Assembly (NCBI GenBank): GCA_016935315.1
Contig: JAFGRD010000075.1
Location: forward strand, 1-64,000
Direction of reading: 5' to 3'
DNA length: 64,000 nt
Origin: Pirellulales bacterium
GTDB lineage: Bacteria; Planctomycetota; Planctomycetia; Pirellulales; Thermoguttaceae
Both the position numbers and the translations under genes were made by a program. The notes under the pieces were generated by a model that did no database searches, had not been told where the DNA came from, and saw nothing but the letters and a program-made list of their open reading frames with translations. Of the stretch, positions 46,581 to 55,368 are shown in pieces. How positions within the stretch are numbered: position 1 is the first letter of the stretch; every line of letters starts with the position of its first letter.

Positions 46581-46915
46581 TTCGGCTCCTCCTCGATCTG
46601 GTAGGCGGCGCCGCAGAACTCGCACTGCACGAACACGGCGCCGGCTTTGACGACGATCGATTGCTTGCTGAGGCTTCCGCCGCAAGCCCGGCAGGTCATA
46701 TCCTGAAGATTCACGTCGCCGGAGAGATCGATCTTCTGCACCACGGTAGTGATCGACTCCTTGGGCTTCTGCATGGCCAACCAGACCAGGGCCCCGGCCG
46801 CGGCCATCAGCACCACGCCGACCACCACCCGCACGATCTGGCCCTGGGCCCCCACGACGAACAGCAGCCCCAGCAGCCCCAGCAGTGCAGCCAGCGGATA
46901 AGCAATCAATTTCAT
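46574..46915 (-). CDS. Small membrane protein with zinc ribbon
   Basis: A 113-residue protein with two membrane helices at residues about 4-45 (AYPLAALLGLLGLLFVVGA, VVVGVVLMAAAGALVWLAM), then a cytoplasmic linker and a zinc-ribbon pair (CRACGG and CEFCGAAYQIEEEPKW). It is the first gene of the radical SAM cluster and overlaps the next gene by 7 nt. It may recruit the maturase to the membrane, where the Cys-Ala-tailed protein resides; this is inference. Confidence 0.7.
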   Translation of the reverse strand: MKLIAYPLAALLGLLGLLFVVGAQGQIVRVVVGVVLMAAAGALVWLAMQKPKESITTVVQKIDLSGDVNLQDMTCRACGGSLSKQSIVVKAGAVFVQCEFCGAAYQIEEEPKW

Positions 46916-47014
46916 GGGATTCGCGTCAGTCTTCGTGTTCTCGTGGATCGCGCTGCCCGATCCAGGCTCCGTCTCTCCCGCACCACCGGGTCTGCCGGCA
47001 CGGCGAGATCCCGA

Positions 47015-48085
47015 TCAGTACTGCCGCAGGAGATCGAGCATCTTGCGGTCGAGCCGGTGGCCGTGGAGGTCTTCGTACGGGACGTCGTTGCGGCCGCTGT
47101 CGACCACGCCGAAGGAACCGCGCAGGTTCCAGAGGGCCCAGCCCCAGCCGGCCTCTTGCCACAGCTCGAGGAAGTCGCGCATCCACCGCAACGCCACGGC
47201 GTGGGGCGTCCGGTTGAAGCACCCCCATTCGCCCACGTGGACACCGACGCCGCGCTGGGCCAGCTTCTTCCACGGCAGGATCTTGTTCTGGTAGAGCCAG
47301 TCGCGGTCGATCACCCGCTCGCCCTGCTTCAGCGGCCAGGTCGGCTCGGGCCAACGCTGGCCATTGACCCAGGACGCCTGGTAGTGGCTCAGCTCCATGG
47401 GGTCGTAACCCCGGGTGCTCTGGGCAATGCCCAGATCGGCCAGTTCCAACAGCGGCTCGCGCCCCCATTGCAGCCCGTCGGATACGACCAGCCGCTGGGG
47501 ATCGACCTCGCGGATGGCCGCAACCACGCGGCGGGCAACCTTGGCGTAGTCATCCGGATCAATCCGCGCCGGCTCGTTGACCAGATCGAAGCTGACCTGC
47601 GTGGACGGGATGCCCTGGTATCGCTTGGCGAATTGAGACCACTGGAAGTCGAACTGCTTCTGGGCCTCCTCGTCGGTCCAGAGATTGAGCTTCTCCGGCG
47701 GCGAGGCCACCGTATAGCCCGGTGCCCGATGCAGGTTCAGATCGACGTGGATCCCGTGCTTGCGACCGAACGCGACCGCCTGGTCGATCTCTTTGAGCAC
47801 CTTCTCGTCGAGCCTGTAGGGGTCGTCCGAGTCGGTCCAGCAACGGTAGTCCATCGGCAGCCGCACGAAGTCGAATCCCCACTCGGCCATCCAGGCAAAG
47901 TCGGATTCGACGAACGGCTGGTTGCGTCCGGCGTTGAACTTTTCCAGCAGGTTGAATCCACGCCATCGCGGCAGCTTGCGAGCAAGCTGGGCCGCATCCG
48001 GTTGCGGGGCGGCGTGGGCCGACGGTCCGACAAGCGCCGCGGCCGTGCCGGTGGCTGCCGCTTTGAGGAAATCGCGTCGTCTCAT
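47015..48085 (-). CDS. Tat-exported GH5 glycoside hydrolase (cellulase-type)
   Basis: A 356-residue family-5 glycosidase. The leader MRRRDFLKAAATGTAAALVG is Tat-type. GH5 landmarks are WRGFNLLEKF, WGFDFVRLPMDYRCW, the acid/base Glu in VSFDLVNEPAR and the nucleophile Glu in GVHVGEWGCFN. The barrel ends with WALWNLRGSFGVVDSG. Substrate specificity among beta-1,4-glucans, mannans and others cannot be told. The ATG at 48085 follows GAGAGA. It lies about 100 bp upstream of the radical SAM cluster on the same strand and may share its transcript. Confidence 0.88.
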   Translation of the reverse strand: MRRRDFLKAAATGTAAALVGPSAHAAPQPDAAQLARKLPRWRGFNLLEKFNAGRNQPFVESDFAWMAEWGFDFVRLPMDYRCWTDSDDPYRLDEKVLKEIDQAVAFGRKHGIHVDLNLHRAPGYTVASPPEKLNLWTDEEAQKQFDFQWSQFAKRYQGIPSTQVSFDLVNEPARIDPDDYAKVARRVVAAIREVDPQRLVVSDGLQWGREPLLELADLGIAQSTRGYDPMELSHYQASWVNGQRWPEPTWPLKQGERVIDRDWLYQNKILPWKKLAQRGVGVHVGEWGCFNRTPHAVALRWMRDFLELWQEAGWGWALWNLRGSFGVVDSGRNDVPYEDLHGHRLDRKMLDLLRQY

Positions 48086-48436
48086 GGGTCTCTCGATGGG
48101 GCAAGGAGTTAAAGGGATATTCGCCCCGGCTTCAGGCGCATTGGCCGCTTGCCGGCGGGGCGCCACCCATCATGCGCCATCCGGACGCCGGTGGCAATGA
48201 TCCCGGTCAGTGGCCCGGGCCCGCCGAAGCCATGGGATTCCGAAGCCGCTTGGATCGGCGCAACTTGTTTCTGAGAAATGCCTTGCGAAGCTGCTGGTTG
48301 GCCGGGGCCGATGCGTAACAGACGAAACTTCACGATGTTTTCCGCGATTCATGCACGCTCGGACGGACAAATTGCCACTATTGTCTTTGGAAGGGCTCCG
48401 TTTCCGACTCTCCCAAACCGAAAGACCGGTGTTGCC
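48086..48436. other. Divergent intergenic region
   Basis: About 350 bp between divergent genes. No repeat, RNA or good promoter pair was recognised. Confidence 0.4.
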
Positions 48437-50776
48437 ATGCGACTTACGCTTCGAACCCTGTTGGCCTATATCGACGGTATTCTCGAACCGGACGATGCCG
48501 AGGAAATCGGCAAGAAAATCGAGGAAAGCGAGTTTGCCAAGGGCCTGCTGCACCGCGCACGGGACGTCACGCGGCGGCTCCGCCTGGCGGCACCCAGCCT
48601 GACCGACCGCGGGCCGGGGCTCGACGCCAATACGGTGGCCGAGTACCTCGACAACACCCTGCACGACAACCGCGTTCCCGACTTTGAGAAGGTTTGCCTC
48701 GAATCCGACGTCCATCTGGCCGAGGTCGCTTCGTGCCACCAGATCCTGACGCTGGTCCTGGGCGAGGCGGCCGAGATCGAACCGGAGGCCAGGCGACGGA
48801 TGTATCTCTTGCCCGCGTTGCGGGCCGCCGACGCCGAGTTGCAAGATCCGGCGTCCGTCGAGCAATCCGATCGAGAGACTGCTTTATCCGAGGAAACGTG
48901 GGGCTCATCGAAACGGCGCCGGCGAAGGCTGATGGTTCCCGAGTACCTCCGCGAATCTCGCCGAAAGCGGCGTTGGCTGCCGGCGGTGGCCGCCCTGCTG
49001 GTCATGGCCGGCGGCCTTGGGCTCGTGTTGGCCGCCACCGGCCAGTTCTCGCGAGACAGCCGGCTGATGCTCTTGCTGTTTGGCCCGGAGCACGCCGAGG
49101 TGGCCCTGGAGCCGAATGCCGATCCCTCGGTGCCGTCGAAAGAGCCTGCGGACGATACGGGGCAAAGCAGCCAACCGCAGCCGCTCGTGGAACCGGGGGC
49201 TGAATTGCCGGAGCCCGGAGTTCCGGGGGATCTGCCGTCGTCGGAGCCGTCGTCGGAGCCGTCGCTGGAACAGGCCCCGCTGCCGGGAGCACCCGCGGAA
49301 GTGCCTCCGGTCATCGATCCGCTGCCCGTGGCGCCCTTGCCGCCGGATTCGCGAAACCCGCCGATCGTGCCGCCGGTGCCGACCGTGGATCCCGGCGAAC
49401 CCGCGTCCGGCGTCACGGAGCCTGGCATGGGACCCGATCCGAGCGCCGTTGCCGACCCGAGCTTGGTGATCGACCCGAACACGGGCACAGGCCTCGATCC
49501 CGGTGCGGTTGTCGATCCCGGTGCGGTTGTCGATCCCGGTGCAGGCACCCCGCCTGCGGAAACGGCGCCCGAGCCAGACGAGCCCGCGACGGCGATGGGC
49601 GCGTTGATGTCGGAGCAGCAGGTTCTCTTGCGCTACGACGCAGAGTCGAGCCTTTGGCAGCGTGTGCCGCCGCAGGGGATTCTGGCCGCGAAGCGACGGT
49701 TGATTTCGCTGCCGACCTACCGTCCCAAGATCACGCTCAGTGCGGGCGTGACGCTGCAACTGGTCAACGGCACCCAAATTGAGCTGTTGCCGGAAGATGC
49801 GCAGGGACCGGTGGGGCTGCAGGTCGAGTACGGCCGCGTGTTGATCAGTCCCTTGGCCGAAGCGGGAAAACAAGTGCGTGTGGTGTTTGGCGGGCGGGCC
49901 GGCGTAATCACTTTCGCCGACGCCGAATCGACGGCTGCCTTGGAGATCACGCCGACGCACAGACCGGGAACCGACCCGGAAAACGGCCAGAGATTCACCT
50001 CCGCACGGCTGTACGCGAAGTCGGGGCATTTGCTTTGGCAAGAAGGAGCCGGGCAGGCCGCCATCCCAGTCGAGGCGAACTCCTGCCTGGTGCTCGACGA
50101 CCAGCCGACTCAACTCCCGGTCGTCGTGCAGAAGTATCCCAAGTGGATATCTGGTGATCCGGCTGCGGCACCGGACCGTCGCCGGGCTTCGGGCCTACTG
50201 GAGTTGTCTCTGTCTTCGGATCGTCCCGCCAGTCTGGTGTTGATGGAGCTGACCGAGCACAGCCAGAAGGAACTGCGCTGGTTGGCCACCCAATGCCTGG
50301 CTTGTGTCGGCCAGTTTGAGCCCATGGCCGTGGTGCTGAACGATCCCGATCATCGGATTGCTTGGCCGGACTACGTCGCGGAGTTCCGTTTGGCCGTTGC
50401 GAGGTCTCCCGAGTTGGCTGCCAAGGTCCGAGAGGCTTTGCAGAAGCACTATGGGCAGGACGCCTCCGTCTTGTTTCGCATGCTCTGGGGCTACACGAAC
50501 GAGGATTTGGCCGCTGGCGAAGATCGGGAACTGGTCGAGTCGCTCGACCACGAGACCCTGGCGGTTCGCGTGCTGAGTTTTGAGAACCTGGTCGAGATTA
50601 CCAACGGCGCACGGCTCTACTACAAGCCGGAAGCCACGGCCGCCAATCGGAGACGCCCGATCCGCGACTGGCAGCAGTGGCTTCAGGAGGGCAAGATCCG
50701 CTATGCCGCACCGGTCGAAAGCCCCAAGAAGACCGCGGCCGCCCAGACTCCGCCACCGGAAGACGCAGGTCCGTGA
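48437..50776 (+). CDS. Planctomycete single-pass membrane protein with Pro-rich periplasmic linker, anti-sigma-like N-terminus
   Basis: A 779-residue protein. Residues 1-125 are helical and begin MRLTLRTLLAYIDGILEPDD, a layout like the N-terminal cytoplasmic part of planctomycete anti-sigma-type proteins, but without a clear zinc motif. One membrane helix follows (WLPAVAALLVMAGGLGLVLA). Residues about 210-380 are Pro/Glu/Asp-rich with short repeats. The C-terminal part has a FecR-like beta region (ITLSAGVTLQLVNGTQIELL) and a helical end. The ATG at 48437 begins the family-like N-terminus; an earlier in-frame one at 48278 does not. Confidence 0.6.
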   Translation: MRLTLRTLLAYIDGILEPDDAEEIGKKIEESEFAKGLLHRARDVTRRLRLAAPSLTDRGPGLDANTVAEYLDNTLHDNRVPDFEKVCLESDVHLAEVASCHQILTLVLGEAAEIEPEARRRMYLLPALRAADAELQDPASVEQSDRETALSEETWGSSKRRRRRLMVPEYLRESRRKRRWLPAVAALLVMAGGLGLVLAATGQFSRDSRLMLLLFGPEHAEVALEPNADPSVPSKEPADDTGQSSQPQPLVEPGAELPEPGVPGDLPSSEPSSEPSLEQAPLPGAPAEVPPVIDPLPVAPLPPDSRNPPIVPPVPTVDPGEPASGVTEPGMGPDPSAVADPSLVIDPNTGTGLDPGAVVDPGAVVDPGAGTPPAETAPEPDEPATAMGALMSEQQVLLRYDAESSLWQRVPPQGILAAKRRLISLPTYRPKITLSAGVTLQLVNGTQIELLPEDAQGPVGLQVEYGRVLISPLAEAGKQVRVVFGGRAGVITFADAESTAALEITPTHRPGTDPENGQRFTSARLYAKSGHLLWQEGAGQAAIPVEANSCLVLDDQPTQLPVVVQKYPKWISGDPAAAPDRRRASGLLELSLSSDRPASLVLMELTEHSQKELRWLATQCLACVGQFEPMAVVLNDPDHRIAWPDYVAEFRLAVARSPELAAKVREALQKHYGQDASVLFRMLWGYTNEDLAAGEDRELVESLDHETLAVRVLSFENLVEITNGARLYYKPEATAANRRRPIRDWQQWLQEGKIRYAAPVESPKKTAAAQTPPPEDAGP
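49495..49546 (+). repeat. 18-bp in-frame tandem repeat
   Basis: The unit CGATCCCGGTGCGGTTGT is repeated almost three times and encodes DPGAVV steps in the Pro/Asp-rich linker. A 12-bp repeat (CCGTCGTCGGAG) lies nearby at about 49237-49264. Confidence 0.8.
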
Positions 50777-51164
50777 TTGCGTCGACGATCGTGCCGGCCA
50801 GGCCGTCCACCACGCATGCCGGTGGTCCGGGGTCAGCCTCTGGTATCGGTTCCGACCAGTCGTGCCGCATCAGCGAGCAAGAATCCACCCGGCGGGTGGG
50901 GTTAACTCCCGATAAGCGGCACGACCCCCAATCCATACAGGCAGTCTCCCCCCTCAGACTGGAACGTGCTGGTTTGTCACGCGAGATCCCTTGCGCAAAT
51001 GCCCGGAGAAGCTAAACTGGGTTGAATAGGGGGATCTGCGGTGCACGGACCCCTGCTTTGCGTTTGTCTAGCTCGGGAGGCGTCGCTAGAATAGTAAGTT
51101 TGATTGTCAGTGGACGACAGGCGGCCAGGACCTCCCGCGGGAGTTCTTTCAAGGAGTTGACTCG
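50777..51164. other. Intergenic region upstream of hpf
   Basis: About 390 bp. Apart from the promoter at 51064-51092, no gene or RNA was recognised. Confidence 0.5.
51064..51092 (+). promoter_or_regulatory. Sigma70-type promoter of the hpf-ptsN-ptsH-ptsI operon
   Basis: TTGTCT at 51064-51069, a 17-nt spacer and TAGAAT at 51087-51092, about 70 bp before the GTG of hpf. Both boxes match consensus in at least four of six positions with optimal spacing. Confidence 0.6.
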
Positions 51165-51518
51165 GTGCAGATCAAGATTTCGACCCGACACGGGCACGTC
51201 AGCGAAGAAACCCAGGCCAAGATCACCAGTAAGATGGAGAAACTGACCCGCTTTTTCGATCGCCTCACCACGATCGAGGTGACCGTCGATCTGGAGCACC
51301 GGGATAATCCCAGTGTCGATCTGCGCGTATCAGCGGAACACAAGCACGATTTCGTGGCGACCGTTCGATCGGGCGAGCTGATGGCCTCGGTCGACAACGT
51401 GATTGACAAAATGGAACAGCAGTTGCGCAAATACAAGGAGCGAGTCCAAGACCGTCATCGCAGTTCCGCGCCCCGCCAGACGAAAGCAGCCAGCCCGGTC
51501 GAGCCGGACAGTCTGTGA
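51165..51518 (+). CDS. hpf: Ribosome hibernation promoting factor (short HPF/RaiA type)
   Basis: A 117-residue protein of the HPF/YfiA family, which binds the decoding region of 30S and inactivates ribosomes under stress. It begins MQIKISTRHGHVSEETQAKI; the strand IEVTVDLEHRDNPSVDL and the VDNVIDKMEQQLRKYKERVQ helix are typical. It lacks the long C-terminal dimerisation domain, so it is the short form. The GTG at 51165 follows AAGGAG with ideal spacing. It opens an operon with PTS genes, the association also seen around rpoN in many Gram-negatives. Confidence 0.9.
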   Translation: MQIKISTRHGHVSEETQAKITSKMEKLTRFFDRLTTIEVTVDLEHRDNPSVDLRVSAEHKHDFVATVRSGELMASVDNVIDKMEQQLRKYKERVQDRHRSSAPRQTKAASPVEPDSL

Positions 51519-51614
51519 GGCAACCGGTCGAGCACCGACCGCTGGCAGGACCCTTGGGCCGGATGGGCCGGAATCGGAAACGGGAAGAGAACAAGGCAGA
51601 AGGAGAATACGTGA

Positions 51615-52088
51615 ATGAAGTTTGCGGACTTTGTCAGCCGTGAGGCAATTCGCGCCCATTTGGACGCCCATGATAAAGAAGGGACCATTCGGGAAATGGT
51701 CCAGGCACTTCTCGACGCGGGGCAGATTCAGGCCGACGAATTTGAGAGCATTATCAAGGCGATTCTCAAGCGGGAGGAACTCGGCAGCACCGGAATCGGC
51801 CGCGGTGTTGCCGTTCCCCATACCAAGCATCTGAGCGTCGACCGTTTGGTCGGCACGGTGGCGATCAGCAGTGAGGGGGTCGATTTCGCCAGCCTCGACG
51901 GCGAAACCGTCCAACTGTTTTTCCTGTTGATTTCTCCCCCCGATCGTCCGGGAGATCACCTCAGGGCTCTGGAAAACATCTCGCGACAACTTCGAGATGA
52001 TACATTCTGCAGGTTCCTCAAGCAGGCCAAAAGCGCCGAAGAGATTCAGCAACTATTGGACGAAGCCGACAATAACCAGTTCGGGTGA
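51615..52088 (+). CDS. ptsN: PTS IIA component, fructose/nitrogen type
   Basis: A 157-residue EIIA (PTS_EIIA type 2). The phospho-acceptor histidine is His69 in [22 protein letters not shown] just before it and [12 protein letters not shown] after it are family marks. No IIB or IIC gene lies in the operon, so it most likely serves in regulatory phosphorelay (PTS-Ntr-like), not in sugar import. It lies about 95 bp after hpf. Confidence 0.9.
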   Translation: MKFADFVSREAIRAHLDAHDKEGTIREMVQALLDAGQIQADEFESIIKAILKREELGSTGIGRGVAVPHTKHLSVDRLVGTVAISSEGVDFASLDGETVQLFFLLISPPDRPGDHLRALENISRQLRDDTFCRFLKQAKSAEEIQQLLDEADNNQFG

Positions 52089-52312
52089 TCCTCGGAGCCG
52101 GATCCTGCCGGGGGATCTGGTTCGCCTCGCGGCCCGTCGGCGACGACCATCGTGGGTGGGTCCGCTGCGAGCTTCGACCGAGCAACCTTCGGTAGCGCGT
52201 TCAGGCCTCGTGCAGGTAGGTAGTCAGTTTCTCTTGATTCCTCTGTTGAGAGCTTTCCACAATCGTCGCCCCCACGGGCCGGTCTTTCCCTTCGACTCGT
52301 CGGTCCCTAACC

Positions 52313-52624
52313 ATGTGCCAACCCAAATCATCCAGGACGGTGGTGGTCACCAACAGCGAAGGCCTCCACGCCCGAGCAGCAACCCTGGTTGCCGAGTTGG
52401 TCCGTCGGTTCCACTCCCAGGTGGAGTTGGCCAAGGACTGCGAGCGGGTGCAAGGAACCGAGGTGCTTCAGATTCTTTCGCTGGGGGCCGCTCAAGGCGA
52501 GCAACTGATCCTGGAAGCCCGCGGCGAGGACGCGGAAGACGTGCTCGACGCCTTGGTTGAGCTGTTCGGCAGTAATTTTGCCGAAGGCGGGAAGAAATCG
52601 GAAGAAACGGAGCACTCATCGTAG
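52313..52624 (+). CDS. ptsH: HPr phosphocarrier, regulatory serine replaced
   Basis: A 103-residue HPr. The PEP-dependent site is His19 in [10 protein letters not shown]. The helix-2 region that carries regulatory Ser46 in Gram-positive HPr (31 residues after the histidine) has Glu50 here ([10 protein letters not shown]). HPr kinase could not phosphorylate it there, and the acidic residue might mimic a constant phosphoserine. The C-terminus has an extra Lys/Glu-rich tail. It lies about 225 bp after ptsN and just upstream of ptsI. Confidence 0.92.
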   Translation: MCQPKSSRTVVVTNSEGLHARAATLVAELVRRFHSQVELAKDCERVQGTEVLQILSLGAAQGEQLILEARGEDAEDVLDALVELFGSNFAEGGKKSEETEHSS

Positions 52625-52649
52625 GTGGGTGACGCCGCGAAGGACGCGC

Positions 52650-54392
52650 ATGCAGAAATTACAGGGTATTGCCGTTTCGCCGGGCGTGGCCATCGGGGAA
52701 GCGCTGGTGATGGACAACGAGGGATTCCGCATCCCTCGCCGGTTCGTCACGCGTGATACCGTCGAAGACGAGTTGGAGCGACTCGAAGGGGCCATCGCCG
52801 CCGCCAGCCGGGAGATCGAACGCAATTGCGAGGCGGTCTCTCAGGAATTGGGCGAGCAGTACGGCGCCATCTTCAAAGCCCATCTGCAAATGCTTCAGGA
52901 CTCGCGGCTCCGAAGCGAGCTGGAGGAGATGATCCGCCAGCGCCACTACTCGCCCGAATATGCCGTCAGCCGCACGCTGCGCCGCTATGCCCAGGTCTTC
53001 GGAAGGCTGGAGAGTTCCTATCTGGCCGAGCGGGCCAACGACATCTTCGACATCGAAAAACGGTTGCTCCGCCACCTGCTGGGACGCCGCCGCGAAGGAA
53101 TCTCCCATCTCAGCTCGGCGGTGCTCGTGCTGGCACACAACCTCACCCCCAGCGAAACGGCAAACCTCGACCGCCGCTTCGTCCGCGGGTTCGTCACCGA
53201 GATCGGCGGCCCGGGCGGACACACGGCCATTGTGGCCGAGGCCCTCGAGATTCCCGCCGTGGTGGGAACCGGGCCGTTTCTGACCGAGGTCTCCGGCGGC
53301 GACCAGGTGATCATCGACGGCGACAAGGGCCTGGTGATCCTCCAGCCTGACGAAGAGACGGTGGCCAGGTACCGGCACGAAGCCGAAGAAATCCGCTCCA
53401 TGGCCGTGCGGCTGGAATCGCTCCGCGACCTGCCGGCCGAGACCGCCGACGGCGTCCGCCTGCAACTGCTCGGTAACATCGAATTCCCGTACGAGGTGGA
53501 TCACTGTATCGACCGCGGGGCCGACGGCGTGGGCCTGTACCGAACCGAGTTCCTCTACCTCGGCAGCGAAACCGAGCCGACCGAGGAAGTCCACTACCAG
53601 GCGTATTCCCAAGTCGTTCGGGCGATGGGCGACAAACCGGTCACCATCCGCACGTTCGACCTGGGGGCCGACAAGGTGCCCCATCTGCCCGAGCCCGAGG
53701 ACGAACGCAATCCCTTCCTCGGGCTGCGAAGCATCCGGCTGGCGCTGCGGAATCTGCCGCTGTTTCGCACGCAGTTGCGCGCCGCGCTGCGGGCGAGTGC
53801 TCTGGGCAACGTGCGGATCATGTTTCCGCTGGTCTCCACGCTCCTGGAGCTGCGCCAGGCCAAAATGGTCTTGGCCGACGTGATGGAGGACCTTGAAGAA
53901 CACGGCATCGCGTTCCGGCGCGACCTGCACATCGGTATGATGGTCGAGGTCCCGGCGGCCGTGATGATGATCGAACACTTCGTCGAGGAAGTCGATTTCG
54001 TCAGCATCGGAACCAACGATCTAATTCAGTACACGCTGGCCGTCGACCGCAGCAACCGAGACGTGGTCGGTTTGTACAATCCGGCCGATCCGTCGATCCT
54101 GAAGCTGATCACGATGACGATCGAGGCGGCCAACCGTAAGCCGATTCCGGTCAATCTGTGTGGGCAGATGAGCGGCAGTCCCATGTACACGATGTTGCTG
54201 TTGGGTATGGGGTTGCGGCGCTTCAGCGTCACCCCCAGCGCGATTCCCGAAATCAAGAACGTCTGCCGCCACGTCACCATCGAGCAGTGCCAGGCCGTGG
54301 CTGCCCGGGTGAGGTCGCTGGAGAACGCGCGCGATATCAACAGCTATCTGAAGGAGGAATTGAAAAGACGCGTGCCGGTATTGGGGCAGTAG
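52650..54392 (+). CDS. ptsI: PTS enzyme I (phosphoenolpyruvate-protein phosphotransferase)
   Basis: A 580-residue enzyme I. The N-terminal HPr-binding and phosphohistidine domains carry active-site His191 in [17 protein letters not shown]. The C-terminal PEP-binding barrel shows [38 protein letters not shown] and the conserved Cys in [11 protein letters not shown]. Full length for the family. It feeds phosphate to ptsH and then to ptsN upstream. Confidence 0.94.
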   Translation: MQKLQGIAVSPGVAIGEALVMDNEGFRIPRRFVTRDTVEDELERLEGAIAAASREIERNCEAVSQELGEQYGAIFKAHLQMLQDSRLRSELEEMIRQRHYSPEYAVSRTLRRYAQVFGRLESSYLAERANDIFDIEKRLLRHLLGRRREGISHLSSAVLVLAHNLTPSETANLDRRFVRGFVTEIGGPGGHTAIVAEALEIPAVVGTGPFLTEVSGGDQVIIDGDKGLVILQPDEETVARYRHEAEEIRSMAVRLESLRDLPAETADGVRLQLLGNIEFPYEVDHCIDRGADGVGLYRTEFLYLGSETEPTEEVHYQAYSQVVRAMGDKPVTIRTFDLGADKVPHLPEPEDERNPFLGLRSIRLALRNLPLFRTQLRAALRASALGNVRIMFPLVSTLLELRQAKMVLADVMEDLEEHGIAFRRDLHIGMMVEVPAAVMMIEHFVEEVDFVSIGTNDLIQYTLAVDRSNRDVVGLYNPADPSILKLITMTIEAANRKPIPVNLCGQMSGSPMYTMLLLGMGLRRFSVTPSAIPEIKNVCRHVTIEQCQAVAARVRSLENARDINSYLKEELKRRVPVLGQ

Positions 54393-54636
54393 AAGTTTGA
54401 TGAAGACAGTTCGTCGGGACATGGGGTCGCCGTCGGCCCCGTGTTTCCGAAAACACCCCGAAGCGGCGGTTGACACATTCCGATCGTCGCCGGTTGGGTG
54501 AAAGCGATTCAATCGGGTTTCCGCCGGCGGCGGCGGAAACGGTAAATCACGTGGATTCACCGCCAAAGAACGCCCGCGGCGGTCGAATCCGAAGGACTCT
54601 CCACCACGATAGACCGTGGCGGGGAAACTCGAACCA

Positions 54637-55266
54637 ATGGTTCGACAACGAGTACGCATTCGATTCTGCAAGCAGGGAGACCTGCGCCTGATCGGACACC
54701 GGGACCTGATGCGGTGCTTCGAGCGGATGGCTCGTCGTGCCGGCTTGCCGCTGGCAATGAGCCAGGGATTTCATCCCAAGCCGCGGATGACCTTTCCCCT
54801 GGCCCTGGCGGTTGGGATCGAGGGAACCAACGAAGTGATGGAACTCGAGCTGACCGAATCTCTCTCTGCCGAGGAGGTGACCGGGCGACTGAGGTCGCAG
54901 ACGCCGCCGGGGCTGACGATCCGTTCGGTGGAAGTGCTGCCGCAAGGCGGCAAGAAGGCCGAGGTCCGCAGCGTTTGCTACCAGATGCCGATTCCATCGC
55001 CCTGCCGCGATGGCCTGCCCGAGAAAATCGACCAACTCCTGGCCCGTGCCTCCCACCCAGTGCAACGCCCGAACCGGACGACCCCCTTCGACTTGCGCCC
55101 GCTCCTTCAAGAGCTGGCCCTGCGGGAGGGAGTTCTCTCGATGCGGCTGCGAACCGGCCGGCAACAGAGCGCCCGGCCGAGTGAGGTGCTGGAGGCCCTG
55201 GGGTTGGCCGCGGTCGAGCTTCAGGGGGCCCATCTGAGGCGCACTGCCGTGGAGATCGACGCATGA
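54637..55266 (+). CDS. TIGR03936/DUF2344 family protein
   Basis: A 209-residue protein matching the DUF2344 (TIGR03936) family: RVRIRFCKQGDLRLIGHRDL, LAMSQGFHPKPRMTFPLALA and VEVLPQGGKKAE. In other bacteria it is fused to or next to a radical SAM protein and upstream of rng-rplU, as here with rng 100 bp downstream. The biochemical role is not established. A GTG at 54616 is an alternative start; the ATG at 54637 is closest to the family N-terminus. The preceding 240 bp show no gene. Confidence 0.85.
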   Translation: MVRQRVRIRFCKQGDLRLIGHRDLMRCFERMARRAGLPLAMSQGFHPKPRMTFPLALAVGIEGTNEVMELELTESLSAEEVTGRLRSQTPPGLTIRSVEVLPQGGKKAEVRSVCYQMPIPSPCRDGLPEKIDQLLARASHPVQRPNRTTPFDLRPLLQELALREGVLSMRLRTGRQQSARPSEVLEALGLAAVELQGAHLRRTAVEIDA

Positions 55267-55368
55267 CGCTTCCGCGCCCACAATCCGATCGAACACGGTC
55301 GGGCCGTCTCCCGCCTTCTGCCGGACGAATGCGTGCTGGCTTGTCGTATCGAACAAGAAAGCACAACC

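Noticed and set aside
49495-49546. Short tandem repeat considered as a CRISPR-like array
   Set aside because: The repeats are directly adjacent without spacers and encode DPGAVV in frame within a Pro-rich linker.
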